DNA from: Symsagittifera roscoffensis
Lineage: Eukaryota > Xenacoelomorpha > Acoela > Convolutidae
Assembly (NCBI RefSeq): GCF_963678635.1
Contig: NC_087070.1
Span: 32,666,695 to 32,728,694 of the forward strand
Length of the DNA: 62,000 nt
Direction: 5' to 3'
Under the pieces are notes generated by a model. That model had not been told where the DNA came from and searched no databases. It worked only from the letters and a program-made list of their open reading frames with translations. Below are positions 22,398 through 33,600 of the stretch, piece by piece; position 1 is the stretch's first letter, and each line of letters opens with the position of its first letter. A program made the position numbers and the translations under genes.

Positions 22398-24320
22398 ATG
22401 TCAGAGATCGCAATCCACTCCTTATTGGTAGACTGGAAGCAGCGCTGGCTGGACCGAGAAACGCATCAGGATTCAGACAGGGACAGATACACCTCAGATG
22501 AAGAGGGCACTGTGGTAGATAATGCCGCAGACGAGCTCGAGCTGATAGCAGTCTCGAAACGCCCAACCAGATTGCTGCCACATGGTACGGTCGTCCGTAC
22601 CAATCTGGAACCATCTGTGCAGGAAGCGACGCCTTTGAAAAAGATATGGTGTGTCAAGTTGATGGACGATGCTCATGCTCCGGAGATAATGAGTGGGCAA
22701 ATGAACGTGGTAAAGACGTATTTGAAAGCCAGGTACAGGCTGTCGGATCTCCTAAGGGCTCAACGAAATGATAGGATGACGAGCAGTCTGAAAATATGGA
22801 TCGAGAATGGAGCACCTGACAAGGGAGACTTGGAAGAAGACAGCTACAAGATCTTGAAGCAATTCTACCTGAAGCGAAACGACTTGTTGTACCTGAACAA
22901 GGACGGAATCGTAGCCTGCAAACGAAAAGAGGAGGACAAGGTCCTCTATAAATACAATTCAATAGTGTTACCACAGTTGTACCAGACCGAATTGCTCTTT
23001 CGCTCACATGATCAGATGGGCCATCAAGGCGTGGACAAAGTGTATAACAGGACACAGAAACGATTCGAATGGCCGGGATTGAAGAAGGCTTGTGAGAAGT
23101 TGATCGCCGCATGCCTGTCATGTCAGCAGGCGAAGGATCCCAGGAAACTAAGGTTCCCCCTACAGTCAATAGGGTCGTCAGGTTTCAACGAAGTGGTGCA
23201 AATTGATCATCAGAAAATCTACATGACAGCAACGGGCTATAATCAGGTGCTGGTAACGATCGACCATTTTACGAAGTATGCGGAGACAGCACCCTGCATG
23301 ACAGCATCGGCGGAAGAAACATGCGATCATTTGATAAATGTGTGGATAGCGAGGCATGGCTGCCCCATCAAGTTCCAATCGGACAATGGCAAAGCATTCT
23401 TGGGTGATCTCACGAAGGAGTTAATGAAAAGGTCGCAGGTAGCGCAAGCCCACTCGACCACTTATCACCCGCAAACGAATGGCCTAGTCGAGAGGCAAAA
23501 TCGCACACTGGTATCCATGCTGAGAGTCTATTGCTCGCGTTACATGGATGACTGGGACAAGCACTTGCTGCAAGTGATGGGTGCTTACAACAGCACGGAG
23601 CATTCCACCACGGGAATAAGTCCGCACATGATGCTAACGGGTCATGAAAAAGCGCTCCCGTTGACGTTTTTCTACCCCGAATACGAGGGGAAGAGGACAG
23701 CACCGCAAACGTACGTGCGGGGTGTTATTAGAAGACAGCAGGACCTCAATGACTTATGCAGGAGAAACACGCAACATGCGCAAATTAGACAAAAAAGGAG
23801 GTTTGACAAAAGGACAGCCGATGCGATAGCCTACTCAGTTGGCGACTACGTCTGAGTGTTCCAGGAAGTGGTTCCACCAAAAGGAACCAAAAAATTATTA
23901 AAGAAATGGCGTGGTCCATTTCAGATAACAGAGGTGCACCAAGGAGGTCGTTTTTATCGATTGAGCACTGAAAGAGCAGCTCATTACAAAAATATCAAAC
24001 CACACAATGCCTCGTCAGAGGACTGGTGTATCCCAGCAGACATGCAAGCGGGAGACTATTTGATAGTGGATCCTGCTTGTGAAGTGAATGAAAGGGGTAC
24101 TCGCGACAAAAACGACGGGAATGAGGTGGTGGACGATTGCGACCTACCACTGGATCTGGAGTTGACCGAGCGAGTAGAGGTGGACGACGAAACTCTACCT
24201 TATGCCGAGGAAGACTGGGACTGCCCGGAACAAATTGAAATTGACAAAGGAAAACAGCCTGACTTTCTTCTCACCATGGAAACACGCCAGAGCAAGAGAG
24301 GAAAGAACAAGAAGAAATAA
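22398..24320 (+). pseudogene. Pol, integrase part, with an internal in-frame TGA
   Basis: Same frame as the RT part. The HHCC zinc-binding region is SHDQMGHQG...CLSCQQAK (about 23005-23130). The DDE core has D in VVQIDHQ (about 23200), D in FQSDNGKAF (about 23375) and E in GLVERQNRT (about 23485), all three present. A TGA at 23853-23855 interrupts the C-terminal domain just after VGDYV; beyond it the same frame reads through a typical gypsy integrase tail (KKWRGPFQITEVHQGGRFY) to a TAA at 24318-24320. Even past that TAA the frame stays open and reads like the usual end of pol (NPYGEDFVVDRV), then runs into the macro-domain region. Readthrough is possible but decay is simpler. Confidence 0.88.
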
Positions 24321-25357
24321 AATCCGTACGGCGAGGATTTCGTTGTAGACAGGGTAGTTGTAAGTGACGTCATGGACTCGCTAGTGGGACTGGACGAAGT
24401 GGCGATGCTAGAAGAAATCGACTTGGTGAATGATATGGATCAAGATTGGATCGACGATCGATCAGAACCGGAAGTGGAGTTCGAACCAGAAGCGGAACAG
24501 ACTCATGAGCAAGAACTAACAAACTTGCGCGTGCTTGAATGGCTTCATGATCTGCCGACAGATCCAAAAGAGACAATTCTGACGACTCAGGACGTCGATA
24601 AAGACGGCATAAAATACATCAGTCATGACAATATTGAGTCCAACTGGGTCGCACCAGATGGTCCTCTACGTGTTTCACAATCCAACCTCAATCTCCTAAA
24701 TTTTGGGCGATCGACGGGGACGTCGATGGATATTTTTGTCCGGGGAGTGGGGGTAGGATTCACCCACACCGAAAATCTGCTAATAAAAAAATTGAAATCG
24801 GCAAGAGAAACCGGAAAACTAGAGACAGAGGGCGAAAATGCTAAAAAACCACCTTTTGGACGAATCTTTGAATCGTATTTTGATCTACCGAACCATTATT
24901 CAAACAATATCGTCATAACGGACAGCGATTTCATACTCACGGAACGCACGTGCGCTATAGCGATAACCGCGGACGTAAGCTTCAAAACAGCACTAGCGGC
25001 TGATTTCAGAAGAGAGTATAAGAACATCGAATTTTTATGGAAACAGAGGCCTGGTGTGGGAGGGATGATAGCGCTGCCCCCTGTTGCATCACAGATACCA
25101 GGGAAATATTTGTGTTTCCTGGTTACCAAGGCCACTGATAGACAACACGTAGATCCAAAGAGCTTGGTATTGGCCTTGACTCGACTTAGGGATTTTTTGG
25201 TTGAGAGAGGAGTGACCTCTCTCTCTCGTTACCAGTATATGATCCTAATAGGGGAAAGCTACATCCGAGAGAGTTGTACGCACTTGTACAAGTGATATTT
25301 TCAGAAACTGACATAGAGGTTTACTTACATAAAAAATACTATCTGAGCATATGCTAG
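24321..25357 (+). pseudogene. Macro-domain (ADP-ribose-binding) protein of the giant element, frameshifted
   Basis: The frame continues from pol without a gap; the first ATG is at 24372. An acidic N-terminal ~100 residues (DDRSEPEVEFEPEAE) precede a globular region. From about codon 180 it reads as a macro domain: an ITADV strand, KTALAADFRREY, PGVGGMIALP, GKYLCFLVTKATDRQ, then SLVLALTRLRDFLVERGVTS. This order resembles the TARG1/OARD1-like and viral macro folds that bind or remove ADP-ribose. At the CT run around 25217-25228 the frame breaks: the expected C-terminal strands are found in another frame (VYDPNRGKLHPRELYALVQ, ending at TAG 25355-25357), while the original frame stops at 25295. 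The copy is therefore broken near the end of the domain. Assignment is by motif memory only. Confidence 0.7.
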
Positions 25358-25830
25358 GAATTGCGTTTGGCGATAAGTGGTTTTTATTAAGTTACTTGAC
25401 AAGAATTAGTGTCAGGTTTTAGATTAGGTTAGGTTTTAGGTACAATAGTAGGGATTAGATTTTATGTGATAATATACATGTGTGATGTTTATGTGTTCAT
25501 GTGTTATGTTATTGTTATGATATGTTTTATGTTTCGTGTCATGAAAGACCTAGAGTACTCCAGGTCATCAAGGTGACAGCGCTCATTTGTGCTACCCTGA
25601 CGTAGATACAGGTGGACGATCCACCTTGGTGCTAAATTTTTAAATCAGAATTGAGAAGAGAATTTCAATGAAGAGTTTTAAAGAATTGAATGATGTTTAA
25701 TCCAAAAATGATGGTTCTAAGTCGCGACTTGTTTTTTAGATCTTGATTGATCAGAAATTGTTTATTGAATTTATTGAATCAAACGAGACAGGAAGAAACT
25801 ACAAGACAGCAAGAATCAACACGATAAGAA
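25358..25830 (+). other. Non-coding spacer between the macro and SGNH ORFs
   Basis: 473 bp, more AT-rich than the flanking ORFs. It contains short inverted words (GGTGGACGATCCACC at 25609-25623; ACCTAGAGTACTCCAGGT around 25549-25566). It may hold a splice acceptor or an internal promoter for the downstream ORFs; I cannot identify either with confidence. Confidence 0.45.
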
Positions 25831-26868
25831 ATGGGTGACACGAACGAACTTATGGAATTCCTCTCAGCGAGTCTAGGAGCGACTCTAGACGAGATCTATC
25901 AGCGGCTGATCGATTGTGATTTTACACGAGAAGACCCGGGGCTGGCGGTGTTTGTGGTCGCGCTCCTCAATGCATTAGGACGAGAGGGTCGAGGGAATCG
26001 CCCTACGGAAGTCATGTTGATGTTGGCCTTCGGTGAGTCCGGGACCGCCGAGAGAGGTCGAAACCGACTGATGAGATGGAGGCGTGGAGAAATGTCTGGC
26101 CACGACCTGGCTCGTGAGCCAGGACTAGGTGAACAGAGGGACCACCGGCTAGGTGAGATGCCCTTACCCGTCCAACCTGCGCAGCCACTCATCGGAGCGA
26201 AGAGACAGCGTGATGGGCCAGGCCCGTCACATTCGGTCGACTCTCCAACAGCTGCTCCTCCTCCGAAGAGGGTGAGGGTGAGTGAAATAGAGATCCAGAC
26301 GTCGGAGACGATTGAGACGCTGAAGAAGAAGGAGAGAGATCAGAGCGAGCTGTGTGCCAAACTCCAGGAGTATAGGGCGATAGCTCGAGAAAGAGACGAA
26401 TGGAAGAAGAAATATGAAGATCTGCAGGTGGCCTACAAGGAGGATGAAATAAAGCACCTGAAGGAGCTGTATATGGCAAAGGTGAGCCAAGTGTCACAGG
26501 AAGTTCTGGCGACAAAGAAATCCTCGGAGGGATCCAGTGACACACGCCCCAGGACAAGAGTGCAGGAGCTGTGTGCATCGAGAGGGCCCGAGGCTTTGGA
26601 TTTACGTGCATCGAGAGGGCCCGAGGCTCCTCAGTAGACACAACCGTCTGCTTCCAGTCAAAGGAACACAATACCGGACCCTTCTGACACCTACCTCGAT
26701 CCTCAGTTCCAAGAATCGTTCAACCAAGTGGCCAGAGCAACATTGGATGAGATCAACCGAACCACTGGACGGACATTGGGTAGGATCGTTCCTTCCCAAC
26801 GTCGTGATCATTCATCTAATAGCTCGGAGCGAGCACCCCACACGGTCGACCAGCTACGAGCGACCAGG
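25831..26868 (+). pseudogene. Coiled-coil N-terminal part of the long SGNH ORF
   Basis: 268 codons from ATG 25831 to an in-frame TAG (26635-26637); the same frame then stays coding-like to a TAA at 26869-26871. The N-terminus is helical (MGDTNELMEFLSASLGATL). A basic Pro-rich linker (KRQRDGPGPSH) follows, then a coiled coil at about residues 150-215 (ETLKKKERDQSELCAKLQEY). Two copies of an ASRGPEA word lie just before the stop. The SGNH ORF that follows starts at 26892 without its own ATG and continues the same protein theme in a different frame, so I infer one original ORF broken by a stop and a frameshift at about 26810-26890. Coiled coil plus esterase recalls the ORF1 proteins of CR1/L2-type LINEs. 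Confidence 0.6.
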
Positions 26869-26891
26869 TAATTCCCCCAGGGAGTCGCCAC

Positions 26892-29800
26892 TTGATCCTA
26901 GGAGACAGTTTGGTGAGGGATCTGAATGAGATCTTCGTCTATGGTCAGACTACCACTCTGTCCTTTGGAGGAGCCTCAGTGGCTCAGGTCATCAAGATGA
27001 TGGAATTCCAGAGCGAGGATCACCTGTACACGCTGGTGATAATGCTGGGAACCAACGACGTCTCGAGAGCCCCAGTGACTCCGGAGAGCAAGTGGGAGCC
27101 TCTGTTGGTATGCCTCCTGAATGAACTGAAGGAGAAATACAGGCCCAGGTTTGTGGTGCTGTGCACGATACCACAAAACCTGCTGGTGGGCACCACAGTG
27201 GCAGATTTCATGAATGGCAACGTGACACGGTGGAACGAAATGATCCGTAATCTGGTGAGAAACAACCCTGGCGAGTTGCGACTTCTGGATCTTGAAAACA
27301 CGCTGCGCATGATTGATAACATCGCGCTTACCAGAGATGGAATACATTTCAACACCCAACGAGGAAGACACTGGGTGATTGATGTATTTCAGACGCAGTT
27401 GAGGGAAGTGGAGCAGGAGTCGAGGGCGACCAGTTCTATGGCTCGGACCAGCTCGACCGGAGAAAGTAGAATAAGGGCAAGCGTGCCCGAATCCCTCGTC
27501 AACCTCCTAGGGCCCTTGGCAATGGAGACGGCTGTAGCCACACCCATCGCTCCGAGCTCAAAAGTGAGAGAGAGGCTAGGAACTGCTCCTCCTCCCAGAA
27601 CACAACCGCTTGAAAGCCGACTCGGGAGATCAGTGGTTCAAAACCGGAATAACTCCCAGACCGTGTCTAGGAGGAACGATCCGCCCGCCACGGCAAACCC
27701 TGCTTCAGCAGCAGGACCGTCTACGAGCGCCGTGCCAGCAGAGGGAATTAAACCAGGCAGCGTGCTGCTTTGGAACCGATCAGACCCTAGTCATTGGGGA
27801 CAGTACAAGACGGACATGTCCGCGAAGTTGAACATGAATACCCTGACGTGTCGGGAGGACGCAATGAAAATGATTGGCGGAGAAAGTCCCACAGTGTCGC
27901 GACTATATCGGATACCGGGCGTGGATTGGCTGCTAGCAGAGCAGGAGCAGTTCAGTTCCACGACTACGCTCCGGCACGCAGACTTGAATGGGTTGCCTCA
28001 GGACAATACCTTTGGACCTTTGAACACCCGGTCTCTTACGGACGTCCGACAGAGAGCCCGGAAACTGACGCCACCTGCTCGCAAGGGCAAGTTTCAGGCA
28101 GAGAACAAGCCCAATAACAAGCATCACAAGATGTACAGGCAGTTTGCTAAACCACCCGGTCAGACGCCTGGCGAGTATTCAAGGGACTACCCCCGAACGA
28201 CCACGGTGGATGGAGATGACAAGAGATATGGGAAACTGAAGGCCCCAATAGGCGACGGCCTGTTTGCAGCTTATGATCCCTTAGAGATGAAAGCTGCAAA
28301 GTATCTGATTGTGGCCAGTTCCGATTATCTCTATACGCCCCGTTCTCTCTTTTGGCCCGACGTGATTTTCTTGACGGCGCCTAAATTGGACTGGGGACAG
28401 GCAATAGGCATGATGATAAGTGTACGAAGGGTGGTCAGCATGGAGCCGCAGGTGATAGTGGTTGCAGGCTCAAATGATCATCTGCAAAGCAGGGGCTTGT
28501 TGTCACGTCTGACGGATGGGTCGATCCCGAGCAACGAGGTCATAGGGGAGGCGATAATGACATTGCTCTCGGCGATGGCTGAGGTAGAAGCAGCAGCAAA
28601 ACAACGTTTCACCCAAAATGTGGTGAAGGTGGTCTTTGTGTTGTCACCAGGGTACGCTGCATTGCCAGAACCCCTTCAGTTTGTGTACACGATGGTCACA
28701 ACGATAGCAGAGGGGAGGTTCAACGTAATAATTCCTGCCCCGAACAGGGTGGTAGACCCAGAAAATTACTACCCGTCCCGATCTGAGCTTCCCGCCGTTT
28801 GGGCTGACATTTCCAATGCCATACAGGGACTCAAAGATTGTAGCACAACTCGGTTGGTGCTAGATGAGGTTCTGGGGTTGGAGCTGTCCAACTTTGCCAG
28901 ATTGTTGAAGTTAAGACCAGGGGTAGAAGACGATCATCTGTTAGTACAACAGGTGGCTGTTGATCTCTGGTTCAGACAGATGGATCATGCCGAGAACGAG
29001 CAGGGCAGGACAGTCAGGAAGAACATGACGTCAGCGGAAGAAGATCTCATGGCAATGGCTTTGCAAACGAAGCCACACAACAACGTATGGTTGTACTTGT
29101 CACCAGGGCTGTGCACCTTGGGTGAGGACGCGTTCGAGCATGCGCCGGCTGTGATAAAAGAGATACACGTGTATCTGAAGAACTTGTTTGATGCCCGGGA
29201 GTTAGCTGGGGGCATGATGTTGAAATTGATGCAGGACGTAAACACGATGTCACTGGACAAGTTCCAACCTGACGTGCTAGCCACGAGGGCACAGTATGAA
29301 CGATCGGATGCCATCTTGGGTGGAATGGGAGTGGGATGGACGCCATCCTTCCTGTCGACGTGCTATCCTAGGGCATCCCGGAACCTGATCGCGAGTTTCG
29401 TCAAAGACATCAGGAAGTTGCCGATTGGCCTGATATTAGCCCTATACGTGACATTTGGTCATGAAAATTTCGTGAAGGGACCGGCGAATCTCTTCACCCA
29501 AGCGTTGGCAGATTTGAGATTGGATGGACTCCTGACTCTGATTGCCATGACCTACGGTCGACTGGGTGATTTGCTTGTGCTGTTGCGTTACCCTGAACAA
29601 CTACAGGGTTCGAGTCGTGAGTTCAATGCACAGTTGGAAACCGCCTCGCTCAGGAAAATGAAAGACTGGAGGACTCTCCTGCTGCAATATCTCTTGCAAC
29701 AGAACAGAAGCGTCACGGGAGAAGATAAGGTGGCGACGAATGCGGGTGAGTGTAAGCAATATTGTGGCATGCTCTTGCTGACAGACTTGGCTGTCATGAT

Positions 29801-30662
29801 GCGGATCGACCCGTTGGCTCTGATTCACGGACTGCGGGAATTCGTCACGGTGGTGTATGGACCGGTGATGTCTTTCGCGTTCCCGGACGTGCAAGTCAAG
29901 GCATACAGGAATTCTGTGTTGTATGTCAACCTGGTCTCAGTTGTGGACTGTTCCGTGCTGAATTGGGTAGAGCAGAGGGAGCTGAGAGGGCTGGCCAGCG
30001 ACGATAGGCTGTTCGGAAGAATAGCTGAGCCAGGTTGGGTGTTGATGGATTTCAACAACCACTTCAAGTGCCGAATGGGCCGTGAGGACCTTTCTCACAT
30101 CCAGTTTAACCCGATGCTTTGGAATTTGAGACCAGTAGTGAAGGATACAGGAGCGGCTATGGGAGTCCCACTCTTACCAGAGGCCTATGCGCATGCGAAA
30201 GAGAACCAGCAAGCGCGGCTTTCTGGGTCCACGCCGCTGCCGGACCAATGCCCTCGATATCCACCGATAAGGAGGATGTTGTTGGGAGCCACATCTCCCA
30301 TCATTGCCCCTCACATCGGAGCAGCTCGTGATGCGGAGAAGAGAATGCCGAAGTGGAATGAAGGGATGGAGCCGCGCTTCATCAGCTGGAATGTTGCAGC
30401 CGCGCACACGTTTGACTTCTCATTTCCTGATGCTTGGAGTAGGAAAAAGATCAAGGCACTACCTTCCAGGAGACCAGAGGTCTCGGCTGAAATGTGGAAC
30501 GAAGTGTATACTCCCACGGATGATTTATCAAGACTGAAGTGGTCAGGAGAAGCGAAAGTAGTGATGCTGGAAGTGGCAAGGGAGAGCAGAGGAGGCTCAT
30601 ACATAACGATAGAGGACCTGGCACCACATGGCGAAGACCGTAGAATTCCTGGTGAACGATGA
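26892..30662 (+). CDS. Very long ORF with SGNH/GDSL esterase domain and a second degenerate SGNH-like domain
   Basis: Open for 1256 codons; the first codon is TTG and the frame is open upstream, so the true start is earlier. Residues 1-170 form an SGNH hydrolase: block I LILGDSLVRD with nucleophile Ser at 26907-26909, block III MLGTNDVSR (27042-27065) and block V TRDGIHFN with the His at 27345-27347. All catalytic positions are present, so hydrolase activity is plausible; the substrate is unknown. A Pro/Ser/Arg-rich linker follows. Around 28290-28840 a second domain has the same order of strands but altered motifs (VASSDYL for GDSL, VVAGSNDHL for GxND, no D-x-x-H), suggesting a pseudo-enzyme copy. 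The last ~600 residues are helical and unrecognised. GC content is well above the flanking genome. It overlaps the next ORF by 35 bp. Confidence 0.72.
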   Translation: MILGDSLVRDLNEIFVYGQTTTLSFGGASVAQVIKMMEFQSEDHLYTLVIMLGTNDVSRAPVTPESKWEPLLVCLLNELKEKYRPRFVVLCTIPQNLLVGTTVADFMNGNVTRWNEMIRNLVRNNPGELRLLDLENTLRMIDNIALTRDGIHFNTQRGRHWVIDVFQTQLREVEQESRATSSMARTSSTGESRIRASVPESLVNLLGPLAMETAVATPIAPSSKVRERLGTAPPPRTQPLESRLGRSVVQNRNNSQTVSRRNDPPATANPASAAGPSTSAVPAEGIKPGSVLLWNRSDPSHWGQYKTDMSAKLNMNTLTCREDAMKMIGGESPTVSRLYRIPGVDWLLAEQEQFSSTTTLRHADLNGLPQDNTFGPLNTRSLTDVRQRARKLTPPARKGKFQAENKPNNKHHKMYRQFAKPPGQTPGEYSRDYPRTTTVDGDDKRYGKLKAPIGDGLFAAYDPLEMKAAKYLIVASSDYLYTPRSLFWPDVIFLTAPKLDWGQAIGMMISVRRVVSMEPQVIVVAGSNDHLQSRGLLSRLTDGSIPSNEVIGEAIMTLLSAMAEVEAAAKQRFTQNVVKVVFVLSPGYAALPEPLQFVYTMVTTIAEGRFNVIIPAPNRVVDPENYYPSRSELPAVWADISNAIQGLKDCSTTRLVLDEVLGLELSNFARLLKLRPGVEDDHLLVQQVAVDLWFRQMDHAENEQGRTVRKNMTSAEEDLMAMALQTKPHNNVWLYLSPGLCTLGEDAFEHAPAVIKEIHVYLKNLFDARELAGGMMLKLMQDVNTMSLDKFQPDVLATRAQYERSDAILGGMGVGWTPSFLSTCYPRASRNLIASFVKDIRKLPIGLILALYVTFGHENFVKGPANLFTQALADLRLDGLLTLIAMTYGRLGDLLVLLRYPEQLQGSSREFNAQLETASLRKMKDWRTLLLQYLLQQNRSVTGEDKVATNAGECKQYCGMLLLTDLAVMMRIDPLALIHGLREFVTVVYGPVMSFAFPDVQVKAYRNSVLYVNLVSVVDCSVLNWVEQRELRGLASDDRLFGRIAEPGWVLMDFNNHFKCRMGREDLSHIQFNPMLWNLRPVVKDTGAAMGVPLLPEAYAHAKENQQARLSGSTPLPDQCPRYPPIRRMLLGATSPIIAPHIGAARDAEKRMPKWNEGMEPRFISWNVAAAHTFDFSFPDAWSRKKIKALPSRRPEVSAEMWNEVYTPTDDLSRLKWSGEAKVVMLEVARESRGGSYITIEDLAPHGEDRRIPGER

Positions 30663-33600
30663 ATTGTTTTATCACGCAGGAGACATGAACGTACCGGCTC
30701 GGCCGGACTCGGGCATAGACACACGACAAGGTCCTTCAGGACCCAAGCCGAAACCTGATGCAGGTGATTATGAATTGATGGATCAGGACGATAACGATAA
30801 CGACATCGAGGGAAAGACGGGAAAACCGGGTGAGACGGATCTAGGAGCGTTGGAGAGAGACTTGCTAGAATACCGGTTCAGTGAAGACGACGATGGGGAA
30901 GTCGATGGGAGTCTATTGCTAATGACGCCATCGTCTTTCATGTCCCCTACAAAGGAGGCGTCGGCCGACTTATCCCCGATGGACCCAATAATCCAGGCGA
31001 GAGAATGCAGAAGCAGGGATCCGCAAAGATTGCTCCATGAGTCACCGAGGAGGAGAAAAATCGAAGAATCAATGAGGGTATCCTTCCTGAGTACGCTCCC
31101 GGAAGAGGAATGGGAGAGATATAAAAGTGAGTTAGAAGGCAAGACAGGGGCAACCTGGAGCCGAGTGAATTTCATGGAAAGATCATGGGACGTGATACGA
31201 CGATATGGGACGCAATCCATAATGAAGGTGGGATTGAACCAACCCATCATGCGTGAGGTCCTGGAGAAAATAGTGAACTCCACGGAGTCGGATGTTCTGA
31301 CCGAGTCAGTAACATAAGACAATGCCGATGATCAGCAGGTTGCGAAGAAATTACCTGTCAGACGAGCCAGGAAGGGGCTGAAGCGACTAAAAGGGAAGAC
31401 AGGAAGTCGAACCGTGAACCCGAGAGTGGTGAAGTCGAAAGCCAGCGCAGTGGTGGCCTCTTTAACGAGCGCAGGTCGTTTAGGCGAGAGCGGGCAAGGA
31501 GATGGTGCAACACTGACAGGGGGAGAAAAAGAGAATCTGATACCCCCTATGCTCTTGGCAGGTCTGACCACGACAGCCGTGAGATCAAAGAAAACAGCAC
31601 GAACCCTGGCAGACACTAAATTAGAGATGGAAATCATCAGTCAATGTGGATCTGGAGGACTTGAAGATTACAAACCCTCGCGGTCCAACATGGCCAAATT
31701 GAAACTGGAAGGACAACTCGACGTGGTCGAGTACAGTCGAGTCACTGTGCCGGAATCGGTCCACATGGGAGATCCAGCAGGGGGTTATGTGGAGATGTTG
31801 AAAGCGATAAACTCCGCGAGAGGGCACCTGATGGCTTGGAGCGAGAAGCGAGCCATGCAGGAATATCTGAAAGAGCTAACGGAGAATTCAAACTTGAATC
31901 GAAGAGAATACGGCCCGGTAATGTCCTCTGAAGCGAACGAAATCGGATTGGAAAAACTACTAGAAATTTCCTGGAGGGCGGCCCTCCAGAGATACTTCGA
32001 CGAGACGATGCATGCACCTGCGACGGTGGCAGCATACCTGGCTCATCCTTGCATGAGAACTGATCTGCAAGTACGGTTGGCTTGGTGCTTGATGGGCATC
32101 AAGAGGGCGGAATATGAAGCCAGTAATGATTCGAAATCACGGGAACAGGAGCTGGAGTTGATGGAAGCTCTGCGAGCGTTGATTTCAAAAGACGATTCTG
32201 CGATAGCATGGGCTAAGCGTAAGGATGCCCTTTGCTTTGTCAGGTTCGTGGTGGATCGTATCCCCACTCCTGTTTTGGGAGAATGTATAAAGATCATTCG
32301 GCAAAAGGGAATTGATTGCGAAAGAAACTTCCTTAATGCACTCCTGGAACTATATCAGGATATGCCGTTGACTGTACCAAATAAGGAGTCGAATGACATG
32401 GAGAGCTATCGCAAGTTGGAAGAAGTGAGAAGATATTCCAACAAAGAATTGAAAGTGAACCGGGAGTTGATTGAAGTAGTCAAGGGACAAAAAGACTTTG
32501 CAACACTAGGGAAACTGAAGTCGTTCCAATATGTGTCTGGCATACCGGGGATGGCGTATAATCCCTTCGTGAATGAAGAAGCCAGGGAAGCGTACTTCGA
32601 CTATGAGCAAGTCATAGTACTCAATTTCTGGGTTGAACGGATTAAAGAAACTGGAATACTGATGGTGGAACAACCCAAGCTGGGAATTATCTTGGAAGAA
32701 CGAGTGGTCGAACCCTCGGTTCCCGAGCTAAAAGGGGAAGTGAGTTTTGATTGTGGTTCTTGGGACGGTCCCTTGAAAACCAGTCTAGTAACGATGTGGG
32801 AACTCATGAAGCCTTCTTGGTGTCCTCATCCTAACGCCGGTTTAATCTGGGACATGACGCGGATATCACGTTAGACCTGGATGATGACGCGAGTTTACAT
32901 GATCTGGCCATGATACACCATCTGCTGGCCATGAGGTTGACGAAGCGGAAGAGCAACCCATCCACGGAGCTATCCGAGGAAAGTCCATCGAGCAGTTGGT
33001 TGAAGCAAGGCACATGCTTGGCTCAACATAGTGGGATGGAAGGACATGTTTGCAACTTGGGGCACTGCCTGATTACGCTGAGCGAGCAGCATAGACAACT
33101 GGCACGATTGTACGGAAGATTGAGCATGTCGGATAAGAGTGGAATGGAGTTAGTCGCGGATTGTCATGGGGTGACGGATGTAAACTTGATCACAGCCTTG
33201 GGATTTTGTAGCATGACGAGTTCGATAGAATCGCTTGAGCGCCTGGAGCGTGCCCATGAGCTAGTGACGTCCCTCAGCGTGGAAGTGTTCCCTGGAGCAT
33301 TGCAGACAGAGCAGAAGATCGGAGGCTGGCGAGAAGCTCTGGAGAACGAAATGAATCTGAAAGATAGTGAAGCCTATCATAAACCTACTGGTTCAAAATA
33401 TCTGGTGGGTTCAAGCTCCGCACCATATTGCAGTAGTAGGTATCCTACACACATGGTGGTTATCGATGCGAGGACAGAGCAGGTGTTGATTGACCAACTT
33501 TTCTCTGTGCCAAAGTGCGTAAGAGTGGCCAGAATGTCGGAGAGGTCATATGATTTATTGGCGAAGATCTTTCGGGCAGTCCCGAAGAAGAGATCTGAAG

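Noticed and set aside
19826-22614. Several 90-142-codon minus-strand ORFs opposite pol
   Set aside because: Antisense shadows of the strongly coding plus strand.
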